Below, piece after piece: positions 1 through 9,305 of a stretch of 64,000 bases of DNA. The DNA is taken from positions 50,340-114,339 of the forward strand of contig JAHLLI010000016.1 in NCBI GenBank assembly GCA_020444245.1, given 5' to 3'. The notes under the pieces are model-generated. The model saw nothing but the letters and a program-made list of their open reading frames with translations, ran no database searches and was not told the DNA's origin. The DNA comes from Actinomycetales bacterium (GTDB lineage Bacteria > Actinomycetota > Actinomycetes > Actinomycetales > Cellulomonadaceae). Position 1 is the first letter of the stretch. Every line of letters begins with the position of its first letter. Both the position numbers and the translations under genes were made by a program.

Positions 1-1
1 C

Positions 2-976
2 TGGTTCGACGTCCGCTCCTGGCCCGGCTACGGGAGCCTGACCCACCAGCGGCTCGACGACCTGACTCCCTCGGAGGACGAGGGCCCGTCGGGCAAGCGT
101 GACCCGCGCGACTTCGCGCTGTGGAAGTCGCCCAAGCCGGGCGAGCCGCTCACCGCCGCCTGGCCGACGCCGTTCGGCGCCGGACGCCCGGGGTGGCACC
201 TGGAGTGCTCGGCGATGGCGCGCCGGTACCTCGGCGACGCGTTCGACATCCACGGCGGCGGCATCGACCTGCGCTTCCCGCACCACGAGAACGAGCAGGC
301 GCAGTCCCACGCCGCCGGGCTCGGCTTCGCCCGGACCTGGCTGCACACCGCCTGGGTCAGCCAGGCCGGCGAGAAGATGAGCAAGTCGTTGGGCAACACG
401 GCGCTGGTCACCACGCTCCTCGGGCAGACCTCGGCCGCCGTGCTGCGGTACGCGCTCGCGTCGGTGCACTACCGCTCGGTGCTGGAGTGGGGCCCGGAGA
501 CGGTCGCGGAGGCCGAGGCGACCTGGGGCCGGCTGGCCGGGTTCGTGCGCCGGGCCGGCGAGCTGGTGCCGGGCGTCGACCCGGCCTCGGCCGAGCTGCC
601 CGCGGCGTTCGTCGCGGCGATGGACGACGACCTCAACGTCTCGGCCGCGCTCGCGGTGGTCCACGAGCACGTCCACCGGGGCAACACCGCGATCGCCGAC
701 GGCGACCTGGTGGACCTCGCCGCCGCCGTGGCCGTGGTGCGGGCGATGCTCGACGTGCTCGGCCTCGACCCGGTCGCGTGGCAGGGTACGGACGCCGGGG
801 CCGCCGGCCGGGCGCTCGACGCGCTGGTCCGGGCCGAGCTCGAGGCCCGTGCCGCCGCTCGGGCGGCCCGGGACTGGGCCACCGCCGACGCGGTCCGGGA
901 CAAGCTCGCGGCCGCCGGCGTCGTGGTCGAGGACTCGCCCACCGGGGCGCGCTGGTCGTTGAAGGAGCAGAGCTGA
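2..976 (+). CDS. cysS: Cysteinyl-tRNA synthetase, 3' part (5' end outside window)
   Basis: This is the C-terminal 324 residues of a class I aminoacyl-tRNA synthetase that charges tRNA-Cys with cysteine. The reading frame is open from base 2, so the start and the HIGH motif lie before the window. Visible are the zinc-site region WHLECSAM, the HHENE motif and the KMSKS loop ([10 protein letters not shown], near base 371), followed by the helical DALR anticodon-binding domain and the C-terminal basic region. The stop codon overlaps the ATG of the next gene by one base (TGATG), so the two are translationally coupled. The cysS-rlmB pairing is common in actinobacteria and supports both calls. Confidence 0.97.
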   Translation, partial: WFDVRSWPGYGSLTHQRLDDLTPSEDEGPSGKRDPRDFALWKSPKPGEPLTAAWPTPFGAGRPGWHLECSAMARRYLGDAFDIHGGGIDLRFPHHENEQAQSHAAGLGFARTWLHTAWVSQAGEKMSKSLGNTALVTTLLGQTSAAVLRYALASVHYRSVLEWGPETVAEAEATWGRLAGFVRRAGELVPGVDPASAELPAAFVAAMDDDLNVSAALAVVHEHVHRGNTAIADGDLVDLAAAVAVVRAMLDVLGLDPVAWQGTDAGAAGRALDALVRAELEARAAARAARDWATADAVRDKLAAAGVVVEDSPTGARWSLKEQS

Positions 977-1965
977 TGGCAGGCAACTCCCAGCGCCGGG
1001 GCGCGACCCGCAAGCCCGGCAGCAAGAAGCAGCCCACCGTCGGGTCGGGCGGCCAGGGCCGCAAGGCGCTGCAGGGCAAGGGGCCCACGCCCAAGGCCGA
1101 GGACCGGCCGTACCACGCCGCGCACCGGCGCAAGGCCGCCGCGGACCAGGGCGGGCGCAAGGACGGCGGCGAGCGGCGTCGGCCGCAGCGCGACCTGGGC
1201 TCGCGGACCAAGCGCAGCGGGGCCGAGCTGGTCGCCGGGCGCAACCCGGTGGTCGAGGCGCTGCGGGCCGGCGTGCCGTGCACCGGGGTCTGGCTGGCCC
1301 ACCAGATCGACGTCGACGACCGGGTCCGCGAGATCCGGAAGCTCACCACCGAGCGGCACCTCCCGCTGGCCGAGGTGACCCGCGCCGAGCTCGACAAGAT
1401 CACCGACGGGCTGGCCCACCAGGGCGTGGCGATGCAGGTCCCGCCGTACGAGTACGCGGACATCGGCGCCGTGCTCGCGGCGGCGCGCCGGGCGGGAGCC
1501 CCGCCGTTCGTGGTCGCCCTCGACGGCATCACCGACCCGCGCAACCTGGGTGCCGTGCTGCGCTCGGCCGGCGCGTTCGGCGCGCACGGCGTGGTGGTGC
1601 CCGAGCGTCGCGCCGCGGGCGTGACCGCCGCCGCGTGGAAGGTCTCCGCGGGTGCGGCGGCGCGGGTGCCGGTCGCCAGGGTCACCAACCTGGTCCGGGC
1701 GCTCGGCGAGCTGCGCGACGCGGGCTGCTCGATCGTGGGGCTGGACGCGGGCGGCACGATGCCGGTGGCGGACCTGCACCTGGCGACCGACCCGGTGGTG
1801 CTGGTGATCGGTTCGGAGGGCAAGGGCCTGGGCCGCCTCGTGCGGCAGAACTGCGACGTCATCGCCTCGATCCCGATCGGCCCCACCGTGGAGTCGCTCA
1901 ACGCCGGCGTGGCGGCCGGGATCGCGCTGTACGACGTCGCGCGGCTCCGGGGGGGAGCGGGCTGA
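976..1965 (+). CDS. rlmB: 23S rRNA (guanosine-2'-O-)-methyltransferase RlmB/TrmH family
   Basis: A SpoU-type (SPOUT fold) RNA 2'-O-ribose methyltransferase of 329 aa that uses S-adenosylmethionine. The first 75 residues are a basic, low-complexity extension typical of actinobacterial homologues. A SpoU substrate-binding domain follows (GAELVAGRNPVVEAL, about 82-155), then the knotted catalytic domain with motif 1 (DPRNLGAVLRSA), motif 2 (VIGSEGKGLGRL) and motif 3 (PIGPTVESLNAGVAAGI). The family acts on a guanosine in 23S rRNA, but the exact target here is inferred. The frame is open further upstream, but ATG at 976 overlaps the cysS stop and gives the expected family length. Confidence 0.94.
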   Translation: MAGNSQRRGATRKPGSKKQPTVGSGGQGRKALQGKGPTPKAEDRPYHAAHRRKAAADQGGRKDGGERRRPQRDLGSRTKRSGAELVAGRNPVVEALRAGVPCTGVWLAHQIDVDDRVREIRKLTTERHLPLAEVTRAELDKITDGLAHQGVAMQVPPYEYADIGAVLAAARRAGAPPFVVALDGITDPRNLGAVLRSAGAFGAHGVVVPERRAAGVTAAAWKVSAGAAARVPVARVTNLVRALGELRDAGCSIVGLDAGGTMPVADLHLATDPVVLVIGSEGKGLGRLVRQNCDVIASIPIGPTVESLNAGVAAGIALYDVARLRGGAG

Positions 1966-1966
1966 C

Positions 1967-2518
1967 GTGCGGGTCAGAGGTCAGGTCGCCACGACCCCCG
2001 TGCTCGCCTGGCGGCTCCAGCTCGCCACCCTCCGCCTGACCTGGCTGTGGATCGCGGTGGTGGCGGTCGGCGCGCTCATCCTGTTCGGTGACACCGGGAG
2101 CGACCTGGTGGTGCGCGTGGTGCGCGCGGTGGGCTACGGCGTCGCGGCCGCGGCGGTCGTCGTGCTGCTGTCCGGCGCCCTGACCTGGTACTCGTGGCGC
2201 TCACGGTTCGGCGCGACGCAGCACGTCGAGGTCACGGATCGTCGCGTCATGGTGCAGACCGGGGACACCACCGTCACGGTGCCATGGGCGAAGGTCGTCG
2301 AGACCCGTCGGACCCGCACGGCCTGGGTCCTGCGCACCGAGGCGAGCCCGCTGCCGGTCCCGCGCGCCGCGTTCTCGCCCCAGGACGCCGCCGCGGTGGA
2401 CCAGCTGCTCGTCGACCGGGCGGCGCAGACCAAGGCGCGTGCTCTCGATGCCGAGCGGGACGCCAAGGCGGCCGGTCAGGAGCGCAGGCCGGCGAGGAAG
2501 GCCCGCCGCGAGGACTGA
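1967..2518 (+). CDS. PH-domain-containing two-TM membrane protein
   Basis: A 183-aa protein starting at GTG one base after the rlmB stop, so probably in the same operon. It has two hydrophobic segments (about residues 21-41 and 48-70). A soluble beta-rich part follows, beginning VEVTDRRVMVQTGDTTVTV, which looks like a bacterial PH (bPH2/YcxB-type) domain, then a charged Ala/Arg/Lys-rich tail. Proteins of this sort are common and poorly characterised. No catalytic motif is visible. Membrane placement comes from the sequence; the PH fold is inferred from the strand pattern. Confidence 0.75.
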   Translation: MRVRGQVATTPVLAWRLQLATLRLTWLWIAVVAVGALILFGDTGSDLVVRVVRAVGYGVAAAAVVVLLSGALTWYSWRSRFGATQHVEVTDRRVMVQTGDTTVTVPWAKVVETRRTRTAWVLRTEASPLPVPRAAFSPQDAAAVDQLLVDRAAQTKARALDAERDAKAAGQERRPARKARRED

Positions 2519-2535
2519 CCCCTCGCCGGTGGCTC

Positions 2536-3792
2536 TCAGCCGGCCTCGTCCTCGGCGACCTGCGGGAGGGATGCGGTGTCGACGCCGAGGACGGCCTTCT
2601 CGTCCGGCCGGTCGCGCAGCACACGCTCGACGTAGGTCTGGGCCGCCTCGGACATCGGTACGTCGCGATCCTGCTCGGCGGAGACGAACCAGCGGTGGTC
2701 GAGCATCTCGTGGAACACCTGCGCAGGCTCGAGCTTGCCGCGCAGGTCCCCGGGCACGGCGCGGACGGCCGGCTCGAACACCTCGGTGAGCCAGTCGCGT
2801 GCCACCCGGTCCTCGGGCTCGTTCTGGCGCTCGGTCGAGGCGCGGTACTGGTCCAGGTCGTTGAGCAGCCGCCGGGCCTGGCTCTCCTCGACGTCGAGCC
2901 CGGTGAGCCGTGCCAGACGTCGGGCGTGGTGCCCGGCGTCGACGACCTTCGGCTGGATCGACACCGTGGTGCCGTCGACGTCGGTGACGATGTCCAGCTC
3001 CGCGACGTCGAAACCGAGCTCGTTGAGGCGTTCGATCCGGGCAGCGACCCGCCAGCGGTCCGCAGCGCCGAACGACTCGGCGCCGGTCAGCGCGTCCCAC
3101 AGCCGCTCGTACCGCTCGGCCAGACGGTTGCCGATCGCGACCGGGTCGACCTCGGCCTCGAGCAGGCCGCCGGCCTCGAGGTCCATCAGCTCGCCGATGA
3201 TGTTGACCCTGGCCACCTCGAGGTCGTAGCCGCGCTGGCCGGGCGTGAGCCGGTCGTGCAGGTCGCCGGTCTCGGCGTCGACGAGGTACGCGGCGAAGTT
3301 CTCCGCGTCGCGGCGGAACAGCGTGTTGGACAGGGACACGTCGCCCCAGTAGAAGCCGGTCAGGTGCAGCCGGACGAGCAGCACCGTGAGGGCGTCGACC
3401 AGCCGGGCGCTGGTGCCCGGCTGGAGCTGTTGGCTGAACAGCGCCCGGTACGGCAGCGAGAACTGCAGGTGCTTGGTGATCAGGGCGGCCTCGAGGCGTT
3501 CGCCGGTCGAGTCGCGCCTGCCGGTGATCACCCCGAGCGGCTCGACGCTCGGCACGCCCAGGCGGCGCAGCGCACGCAGCAGCTCGTACTCGCGGTAGGC
3601 GACCGTCTCGCCGATCTCCTTGACCGCGATGATCCGCCCGGACAGCCGCACGAACCGGACCACGTGCCGCGAGATGCCGCGCGGCAGGGCCGCCAGCACC
3701 TCGGCGGGCCAGTCCTCCAGCGGAACGTCCCATGGCAGGTCGAGCAGTGCGGGGTCTGCGGCCGCGGCGGTGATCTGCAGCCGGTCCGACAT
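2536..3792 (-). CDS. DUF4032 domain-containing protein, kinase-like fold
   Basis: A 418-aa soluble protein starting MSDRLQITAAAADPALLDLPWDVPL. The middle carries signs of a protein-kinase or LPS-kinase-like fold: VVRFVRLSGRIIAVKEIGE could be the beta3 lysine, YREYELLRAL an alphaC helix, and GFYWGDVSLSNTLF resembles an HGDxxxxN catalytic loop with His replaced by Tyr/Trp context. The C-terminal half matches what I know as DUF4032. The substrate is unknown. It is convergent with the PH gene and lies downstream of the sugar ABC ATPase gene, separated by a strong hairpin, so it is probably transcribed on its own. Confidence 0.8.
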   Translation of the reverse strand: MSDRLQITAAAADPALLDLPWDVPLEDWPAEVLAALPRGISRHVVRFVRLSGRIIAVKEIGETVAYREYELLRALRRLGVPSVEPLGVITGRRDSTGERLEAALITKHLQFSLPYRALFSQQLQPGTSARLVDALTVLLVRLHLTGFYWGDVSLSNTLFRRDAENFAAYLVDAETGDLHDRLTPGQRGYDLEVARVNIIGELMDLEAGGLLEAEVDPVAIGNRLAERYERLWDALTGAESFGAADRWRVAARIERLNELGFDVAELDIVTDVDGTTVSIQPKVVDAGHHARRLARLTGLDVEESQARRLLNDLDQYRASTERQNEPEDRVARDWLTEVFEPAVRAVPGDLRGKLEPAQVFHEMLDHRWFVSAEQDRDVPMSEAAQTYVERVLRDRPDEKAVLGVDTASLPQVAEDEAG

Positions 3793-3806
3793 GGCGCTCC
3801 TTCATG

Positions 3807-3845
3807 CCGGAGGGCGGGGCGGCGACCGCCGACCCCGCCCTCCGG
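3807..3845 (-). terminator. Terminator hairpin after the ABC ATPase gene
   Basis: A 13-bp perfect inverted repeat, CCGGAGGGCGGGG with CCCCGCCCTCCGG, with further GGC/GCC pairing inside the loop. It lies nine bases beyond the end of the minus-strand ABC ATPase gene and before the DUF4032 gene. There is no clear U-tract, as is usual in high-GC actinobacteria. Confidence 0.7.
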
Positions 3846-3853
3846 GACGCGTC

Positions 3854-4978
3854 TCAGACCTCGATGCGGGTGCCGGACGAGGGCCGGAACAGGTGGCGCT
3901 CACCCTCGCGGACGGCGACCGAGATGATGTCGCCCTTGTTCGGGGTCTTGCGCGGGTCGACGCGGACGATGACCTGGTCGTCACCGGCGCCGGAGTGGAT
4001 CCCGCCCTCCGCGCCCGGCTCGGCGATGGTGCCGTAGGCGAGCGCGTCGGAGCCCAGCTGCTCGATGATGTCGACCTTGACGTGGAACGCGCCGGTCGAG
4101 CCCTCGGGCACGAGGTCGAGGGACTCGGGGCGGAACCCGACCGTGATGCGGCCGCCGTCCTCGGGGCTCAGGGCGTCGAGCGCCGCGCGGGGCAGCGGGA
4201 TCACGGCGGCACCCAGCTTGGCGGCGCCGTCGGCGACCTTGAACTCGCCGATGTTCATCGCCGGAGAGCCGATGAAGCCGGCGACGAACACGTTCTTCGG
4301 GGTGTCGTACAGGTCGCTCGGGGAGCCGACCTGCTGGAGGATCCCGTCCTTGAGCACGCAGATCCGGTCGCCCATCGTCATGGCCTCGGTCTGGTCGTGG
4401 GTGACGTAGACCGTGGTGACGCCGAGCCGGCGCTGGAGCGAGGCGATCTGGGTGCGGGTCTGGACGCGCAGCTTCGCGTCGAGGTTCGACAGCGGCTCGT
4501 CCATGAGGAACACCTGCGGCTGGCGGACGATCGCGCGGCCCATGGCGACGCGCTGACGCTGGCCACCGGAGAGCGCCTTGGGCTTGCGGTCCAGGTACTC
4601 GCTCAGGTCGAGGATCTTGGCGGCCTCTTCGACGCGCTGGCGGATCTCGGCCTTCGGGGTGCCGGCGATCTTCAGGGCGAAGCCCATGTTGTCCGCGACC
4701 GACATGTGCGGGTACAGGGCGTAGTTCTGGAAGACCATGGCGATGTCACGGTCCTTGGGCTGGACGTCGGTGACGTCGCGGTCGCCGATCAGGATGCGGC
4801 CGGCGTTGACGTCCTCCAGGCCGGCGAGCATGCGGAGCGAGGTGGACTTCCCGCAGCCGGACGGGCCGACCAGGACGAGGAACTCGCCGTCGGCGATCTC
4901 CAGGTCGAGCGCGTCCACTGCGGGACGCTCTGTGCCCGGGTAGATCCGGGTCGCCTTGTCGTACGTGACAGTTGCCAT
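3854..4978 (-). CDS. Sugar ABC transporter ATP-binding protein (UgpC/MsiK-like)
   Basis: A 374-aa ATPase subunit that powers carbohydrate ABC importers on the inner face of the membrane. Motifs in order are Walker A (GPSGCGKST), Q-loop (FQNYALYPHMSV), the signature LSGGQRQRVAMGRA, Walker B (VFLMDEPLSNLD) and the switch His (VTHDQTEAM). A C-terminal MalK-type OB/TOBE regulatory domain follows (GFRPESLDL and the region after). No permease or binding-protein gene is adjacent. In actinobacteria a lone gene of this type often serves several sugar importers (MsiK role), so that is the likely function. It is distinct from the otsAB operon upstream. Confidence 0.93.
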   Translation of the reverse strand: MATVTYDKATRIYPGTERPAVDALDLEIADGEFLVLVGPSGCGKSTSLRMLAGLEDVNAGRILIGDRDVTDVQPKDRDIAMVFQNYALYPHMSVADNMGFALKIAGTPKAEIRQRVEEAAKILDLSEYLDRKPKALSGGQRQRVAMGRAIVRQPQVFLMDEPLSNLDAKLRVQTRTQIASLQRRLGVTTVYVTHDQTEAMTMGDRICVLKDGILQQVGSPSDLYDTPKNVFVAGFIGSPAMNIGEFKVADGAAKLGAAVIPLPRAALDALSPEDGGRITVGFRPESLDLVPEGSTGAFHVKVDIIEQLGSDALAYGTIAEPGAEGGIHSGAGDDQVIVRVDPRKTPNKGDIISVAVREGERHLFRPSSGTRIEV

Positions 4979-5077
4979 CGTTGAAACCCTCCACCGGCAG
5001 GTACGTGCCGGACGATCCGAGTAGAGGACGAGAGGCCTAGGCCGGCCCCCGCGCCGGCGCCGCAGGCGACGCCACGG

Positions 5078-5911
5078 TCATCCTGCCACAGAGTCCCCGC
5101 CCCGGGCAGGGGACGGTCCACCGGACCCGGGTCGGGCGAGCAGGTCCGCGAGCCGGTGCAGCGCTGCAGCCATCGCCTCCGGGTCCGCCACCCGGTAGGG
5201 CGCCACGGACTCGCCGTCGCCCACCCGGACGCCCACGTCCCCGGGCTCGAGCACGGCCATCGCCCGCTCGTCGGTGACGTCGTCCCCCGCGAACAGCACC
5301 CGGGCGGCGTGGGTCCGCGAACGCAGCTCGCGCAGGGCGTCGCCCTTGGTCACGTGCAGCACGGAGAGCTCGACGATGTCGCGCCCCTGCATGACGTCCA
5401 CGCCCTGCCGTGCGCCCAGCTCGAGCGCGGCCTGCGTGAGGCGCGACGTGGTGCCCGGGTCGACGCCTCGGGTGTGGAGCACCGCCGTGGTGGGCTTGAC
5501 CTCGACCCGGGCGGCCGTGGCCTCCGCGAGGTCGCGCAGCCGGCCGGACAGGTCCGTCAGGAGCTCGGCCTGCGCCTCGTCCAGGACCGGCCCGCCGCGT
5601 CGCAGCCCGCCGTCCCAGGAGCCGACCTCCGCGCCGTGCGAGCCGACCAGCAGCGTGCCGTCCGGCACCTGCGCCACGGACGCCAGGTCGGCCAGCCCTC
5701 GGCCCGAGACCAGGGCGAGGTGCACGTGCTCGGTCCCCCCGAGCCGGCGCATCGCCGCCACGCCGTCCGGGATGGCGCGGGACTGCGACGGCACGTCGAC
5801 CAGCGGGGCCAGGACGCCGTCGAAGTCCAGCGCGACCAGCACGGGTGCACCGCCGCGGGCCGTCGCGGCCAGGTCGGCCAACGCGGTGTCGAGGCCCTCC
5901 GGGCCGCTCAC
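5078..5911 (-). CDS. otsB: Trehalose-6-phosphate phosphatase
   Basis: A 277-aa HAD-superfamily phosphatase that removes phosphate from trehalose 6-phosphate to give trehalose. HAD motif I is ALDFDGVLAPLV (nucleophile and acid Asp), motif II is LALVSGRG, the motif III lysine is in HVTKGDAL, and motif IV is LFAGDDVTDERAM. The GTG start at 5911 overlaps the otsA stop by four bases (GTGA), showing an otsA-otsB operon with coupled translation. The frame is open far upstream through otsA, but that extension is a shadow. The Ser/Gly/Pro-rich tail is not conserved in the family. Confidence 0.94.
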   Translation of the reverse strand: MSGPEGLDTALADLAATARGGAPVLVALDFDGVLAPLVDVPSQSRAIPDGVAAMRRLGGTEHVHLALVSGRGLADLASVAQVPDGTLLVGSHGAEVGSWDGGLRRGGPVLDEAQAELLTDLSGRLRDLAEATAARVEVKPTTAVLHTRGVDPGTTSRLTQAALELGARQGVDVMQGRDIVELSVLHVTKGDALRELRSRTHAARVLFAGDDVTDERAMAVLEPGDVGVRVGDGESVAPYRVADPEAMAAALHRLADLLARPGSGGPSPARGGDSVAG

Positions 5912-7365
5912 GCGGTGGCCTCGTGGCTGCCCCGGCGGGAGGGGGCGTCGGCAGGCACGGGGACCTCGGGCCTCTCGACGTCGGCGAGCGCGGCCAGGAA
6001 CCCGCGCGACCAGCGTGCGACGTCGTCGGTCAGCACCCGGCGGCGCAGCCGGCGCATCCGGGACCGCACCTCCCGCTGGTCCATCGTCACGGCCCGCTCG
6101 ATCGCCGCCTTCATCCCGTCGATGTCGTGCGGGTTGACCAGCAGGGCGCCGTTCAGCTCGTCGGCGGCACCGGTGAACTCCGAGAGCACGAGGACGCCGG
6201 CGTCGTCGACGTTCGCGGCGACGAACTCCTTGGCCACCAGGTTCATCCCGTCGCGCAGCGAGGTGACGAGCATGACGTCGGCGGCCCGGTACAGCGCGGC
6301 CATCTCCTCCGGCGGGTAGGAGTGGTGCAGGTAGTGGATGGGCTGGGTACCGATCCGGCCGTGCTCGCCGTTGATCCGCCCGACCTGGAGCTCCAGGTCC
6401 TCGCGGAGCTGCTGGTAGGCCTCGACGTTCTCCCGGCTCGGGCTGGCCACCTGGACGAAGGCGGCGCCCGGCACCTCGAGGCGGTGCTCGGCGAACAGCT
6501 CCCCGACCGCCTTGACCCGGTGCAGGATGCCCTTGGTGTAGTCCAGCCGGTCGACGCCCAGGAGCAGCACCTCGGGCGAGCCGAGGTCGGCTCGGATCTC
6601 CGCGGCCCTGGCGCGGACCCACGGCGAGCGGGCCAGCTCGTCGAACCGGCGCGAGTCGATCGAGATCGGGAACGAGCCCACCCGGACCTTGCGCTCGGGT
6701 TCGGTGTCGGTGGTCACGGTCCCGGCCCGGACGGGCAGGTCGGTCCAGCGACGCACCACCCGCAGGAAGTTCGCCGCGTCCCCCGAGCGCTGGAAGCCCA
6801 GCAGGTCCGCGCCCAGCAGGCCCTCGACGACCTGACGCCGCCACGGCAGCTGGGCGAACAGCTCCAGGGGTGGGAACGGGATGTGGTGGAAGTAGCCGAT
6901 CCGCAGGTCGCTGCGCAGCTCGCGGAGCATCGACGGGACCAGCTGGAGCTGGTAGTCGTGCACCCAGACGGTGCCGCCGGGGTCGGCCTCCGCCGCCGCG
7001 GCCTGCGCGTAGCGCCGGTTCACCCGGCGGTAGGCGTCCCACCAGTGCCGGTGGTAGACGGGCGGGCTGATCACGTCGTGGCTCAGCGGCCAGAGCGTGT
7101 CGTTGGCGAACCCCTCGTAGAAGTCGGCGACGTCCGCCGCGGACAGCGCGACCGGCACGAGGTGCATGCCGTCGGCGTCGAACGGCTCGGGTGCGTCGCC
7201 GGGTGAGCCGGGCCAGCCCACCCAGGCGCCGTCGGCGTCACGCATCACCGGCTCCATCGCGGTGACCAGCCCGCCGGGGGAGCGCTGCCAGGTCACGGAC
7301 CCGTCGGGCCCGGTGGTCTGATCGACGGGCAGACGGTTGGCCACCACCACGAGTGGGTGCGTCAC
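5908..7365 (-). CDS. otsA: Trehalose-6-phosphate synthase (GT20)
   Basis: A 485-aa retaining glycosyltransferase that joins a nucleotide-activated glucose to glucose 6-phosphate, the first step of OtsAB trehalose synthesis. GT20 features include VVANRLPVD with the glycine-rich SPGGLVTAMEPV near the N terminus, VWVHDYQLQLVP, GYFHHIPFPP, GVDRLDYTKGI and the nucleotide-binding LVTSLRDGMNLVAKEFVAA. The start is GTG at 7365 with GGAGGGG eight bases upstream. It is divergent from the Ser/Thr kinase gene across a 124-bp intergenic region. The pathway protects actinobacteria against osmotic and desiccation stress. Confidence 0.96.
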   Translation of the reverse strand: MTHPLVVVANRLPVDQTTGPDGSVTWQRSPGGLVTAMEPVMRDADGAWVGWPGSPGDAPEPFDADGMHLVPVALSAADVADFYEGFANDTLWPLSHDVISPPVYHRHWWDAYRRVNRRYAQAAAAEADPGGTVWVHDYQLQLVPSMLRELRSDLRIGYFHHIPFPPLELFAQLPWRRQVVEGLLGADLLGFQRSGDAANFLRVVRRWTDLPVRAGTVTTDTEPERKVRVGSFPISIDSRRFDELARSPWVRARAAEIRADLGSPEVLLLGVDRLDYTKGILHRVKAVGELFAEHRLEVPGAAFVQVASPSRENVEAYQQLREDLELQVGRINGEHGRIGTQPIHYLHHSYPPEEMAALYRAADVMLVTSLRDGMNLVAKEFVAANVDDAGVLVLSEFTGAADELNGALLVNPHDIDGMKAAIERAVTMDQREVRSRMRRLRRRVLTDDVARWSRGFLAALADVERPEVPVPADAPSRRGSHEATA

Positions 7366-7477
7366 GAGCGATCCCCTCCAAGGTCCGCACCGAGGCTAGC
7401 CGCCGGGCCGGGTCACCGCAGTCGGTCGAGTCGCCGCGCACGCGGCGAGGGGGCGGCGCAGGTCGCCGGACGGCCGC

Positions 7478-7490
7478 TAGCGTGCCGACA
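7478..7490 (+). promoter_or_regulatory. -10 box of a leaderless kinase transcript
   Basis: TAGCGT at 7478-7483 ends six bases before the kinase ATG. That spacing puts the transcription start at or next to the A of the ATG, so no leader or ribosome-binding site is expected. No convincing -35 is visible. Confidence 0.5.
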
Positions 7491-9232
7491 TGGAGCGGAT
7501 CGGACTCGCGCCGGGCACCGAGATCGGGGGATACCGGGTCGTCGGGCCGGTGGGTCGCGGCGGGATGGGGGCGGTCTACCGGGTCAGGGACGGCGACGGG
7601 GCCGAGGTCGCGCTCAAGCTGTTGCACCCGCACCTGGTCGACGGCCCGGCACGCCAGCGGCTCGGCCGCGAGGTGGCCGCGCTGCAGCGCGTCCGCCACC
7701 CCGCTGTCGCGCGGGTGCTCGACGCCGAGCTCGACTCGGCCGACGCCTTCGTGGTCACCGAGCTCGTCGAGGGCGAGGACCTGGCGGGGCACGTGGCCCA
7801 CCACGGCCCGTTGGCCGGCGCGGAGCTCGCTGACCTGGCCGAGCGGCTGCGCGAGGCGCTCGGCGCCGTGCACGCGGCCGGAGTGCTGCACCGGGACCTC
7901 ACCCCCGGCAACGTCGTGGTGGGCGACGACGGCCCGGTGCTGATCGACTTCGGGATCGCGCAGGCTGCCGAGGACGCCCGCGTGACCGCCGCGGGGAACG
8001 TCGCGGGCACGCCCGGCTACCTGAGCCCCGAGCTGCTCTCGGGCGGCGAGCCCGACGAGACGGCGGACTGGTGGGGCTGGGCGGCGACGGTGGCCTTCGC
8101 GGCGACCGGCCGCCCGCCGTTCGGAGTCCGCCCGCTGGCCGCGGTCCTCGCCCGGGTGCGCACCGCGGACGCGGACCTGGACGGGCTGGACGCCGCCACC
8201 GCCGCCGCGCTGACCGGTGCGCTCCAGGCGGAGCCCGAGCGACGCAGCACCCCCGAGCAGACGGTCGCCGCACTGCGGGCCGCTGCGACCGGCGGGACCG
8301 AGGTCGTCGGCGGGCCGGCGATGGCGGCGACCCTTGTCGCGCCGGTCGGCTCGCCGACCGAGGTCGTGCCCGCCGGCTCACCGCCACCGCCGCCCCCGCC
8401 CCCGGAGGGCGACGGGCGGGAGACGGTCGTGCTCGCCGCGGGCGACGCGGCGACCGGGGGCGACGGCGCGCCCGACGCGGACGGGCCGGACCTGGACGGG
8501 GACGGCGCTCCCGGCCCGGACGGGGACGACGCGGGTTGGGACGAGGTGCCGACCGGGGACGACGAGTCGGGCTGGGACGGGACGGGCGAGCCGGGTCCCG
8601 CGCCCCCGCCGCCGCCCCGGCGGGCCGGCTCGGTGCTCGCGATCGGGGTGCTGCTGGCCACCGCCGGGTCCGGCTGGCCCGGCATCGCGCTGGCGGTCGC
8701 GGTCGGTCTGGCCGTGCTGGCCCGCAGTGTGGGCCTGGACGTCCAGGCTCTGCAGGCGCGTCGCGAGCGCCGCGGGGAGAGGCGCGGCGAGACGGCGCGT
8801 GCGGTCGCCGGCTGGCCCTGGTACCTGCTCCGAGCGGTCCTCGGTGTGGTGCCTGCCGCGCTGGTCGCCGCGAGCGCGGTCGTCGTGGTGGGCGGCGTCG
8901 GCTGGTGGGGCATCGGGACGGGTCGATGGCCGATCGCGCCGCTGGCGCCGGGGGAGGTCTCCGGTGGCCTGCCCGGCACCCAGGCGTGGGTCGAGCGTGC
9001 CCTGCTGGTGCTCGCGGTGGTGATCGGGCTCCTGCTGGTCTGGTTCGGACCGATGAGCCGCACCACCCGGCTGGGCGCCCGGTTCGCGCTCGCCGCGTTG
9101 GCCCCGCCGCGCGGTGCGGCGGTCGCGCTGGTGCTGCTCGCACTCGCCGCCGCCGGCGTGCTCGCGACGATGGTCGTGCTCGGCCAGGAGGTGGTCTGGT
9201 GGCCGCTCCCTGGCCCGCCGGACCTGGGCTGA
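7490..9232 (+). CDS. Membrane-anchored Hanks-type Ser/Thr protein kinase
   Basis: A 580-aa protein with an N-terminal kinase domain (about 1-270). It shows a G-loop GRGGMG (22-27), beta3 Lys43, Glu61 (alphaC), the catalytic loop HRDLTPGN (Asp136, Asn141) and DFG at 153-155. The usual lysine of HRDLKP is threonine here. A Pro/Asp/Gly-rich linker (about 290-380) leads to a C-terminal part with several membrane segments (about 383-580). There are no PASTA or other known sensor repeats. The kinase would face the cytoplasm. It precedes membrane and thiol-redox genes, but no target can be deduced. Confidence 0.9.
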   Translation: MERIGLAPGTEIGGYRVVGPVGRGGMGAVYRVRDGDGAEVALKLLHPHLVDGPARQRLGREVAALQRVRHPAVARVLDAELDSADAFVVTELVEGEDLAGHVAHHGPLAGAELADLAERLREALGAVHAAGVLHRDLTPGNVVVGDDGPVLIDFGIAQAAEDARVTAAGNVAGTPGYLSPELLSGGEPDETADWWGWAATVAFAATGRPPFGVRPLAAVLARVRTADADLDGLDAATAAALTGALQAEPERRSTPEQTVAALRAAATGGTEVVGGPAMAATLVAPVGSPTEVVPAGSPPPPPPPPEGDGRETVVLAAGDAATGGDGAPDADGPDLDGDGAPGPDGDDAGWDEVPTGDDESGWDGTGEPGPAPPPPPRRAGSVLAIGVLLATAGSGWPGIALAVAVGLAVLARSVGLDVQALQARRERRGERRGETARAVAGWPWYLLRAVLGVVPAALVAASAVVVVGGVGWWGIGTGRWPIAPLAPGEVSGGLPGTQAWVERALLVLAVVIGLLLVWFGPMSRTTRLGARFALAALAPPRGAAVALVLLALAAAGVLATMVVLGQEVVWWPLPGPPDLG

Positions 9233-9292
9233 GCGCCGACCCTGCCCGACGTTTCGCCCGCTCAGGCCCTGCCCGCAGGCGAGGTCACGGCG

Positions 9293-9305
9293 TATCCTCG
9301 GCGCG
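9293..9305 (+). promoter_or_regulatory. -10 box of a leaderless transcript
   Basis: TATCCT at 9293-9298 lies six bases before the GTG start at 9305. This suggests a leaderless mRNA for the small membrane protein that follows. Confidence 0.5.

Noticed and set aside
5078..7042. A 654-codon frame covering both otsB and most of otsA on the minus strand
   Set aside because: Only the part after GTG 5911 has phosphatase motifs; the upstream part is the otsA gene read in the wrong frame, rich in Arg/Pro/Gly.
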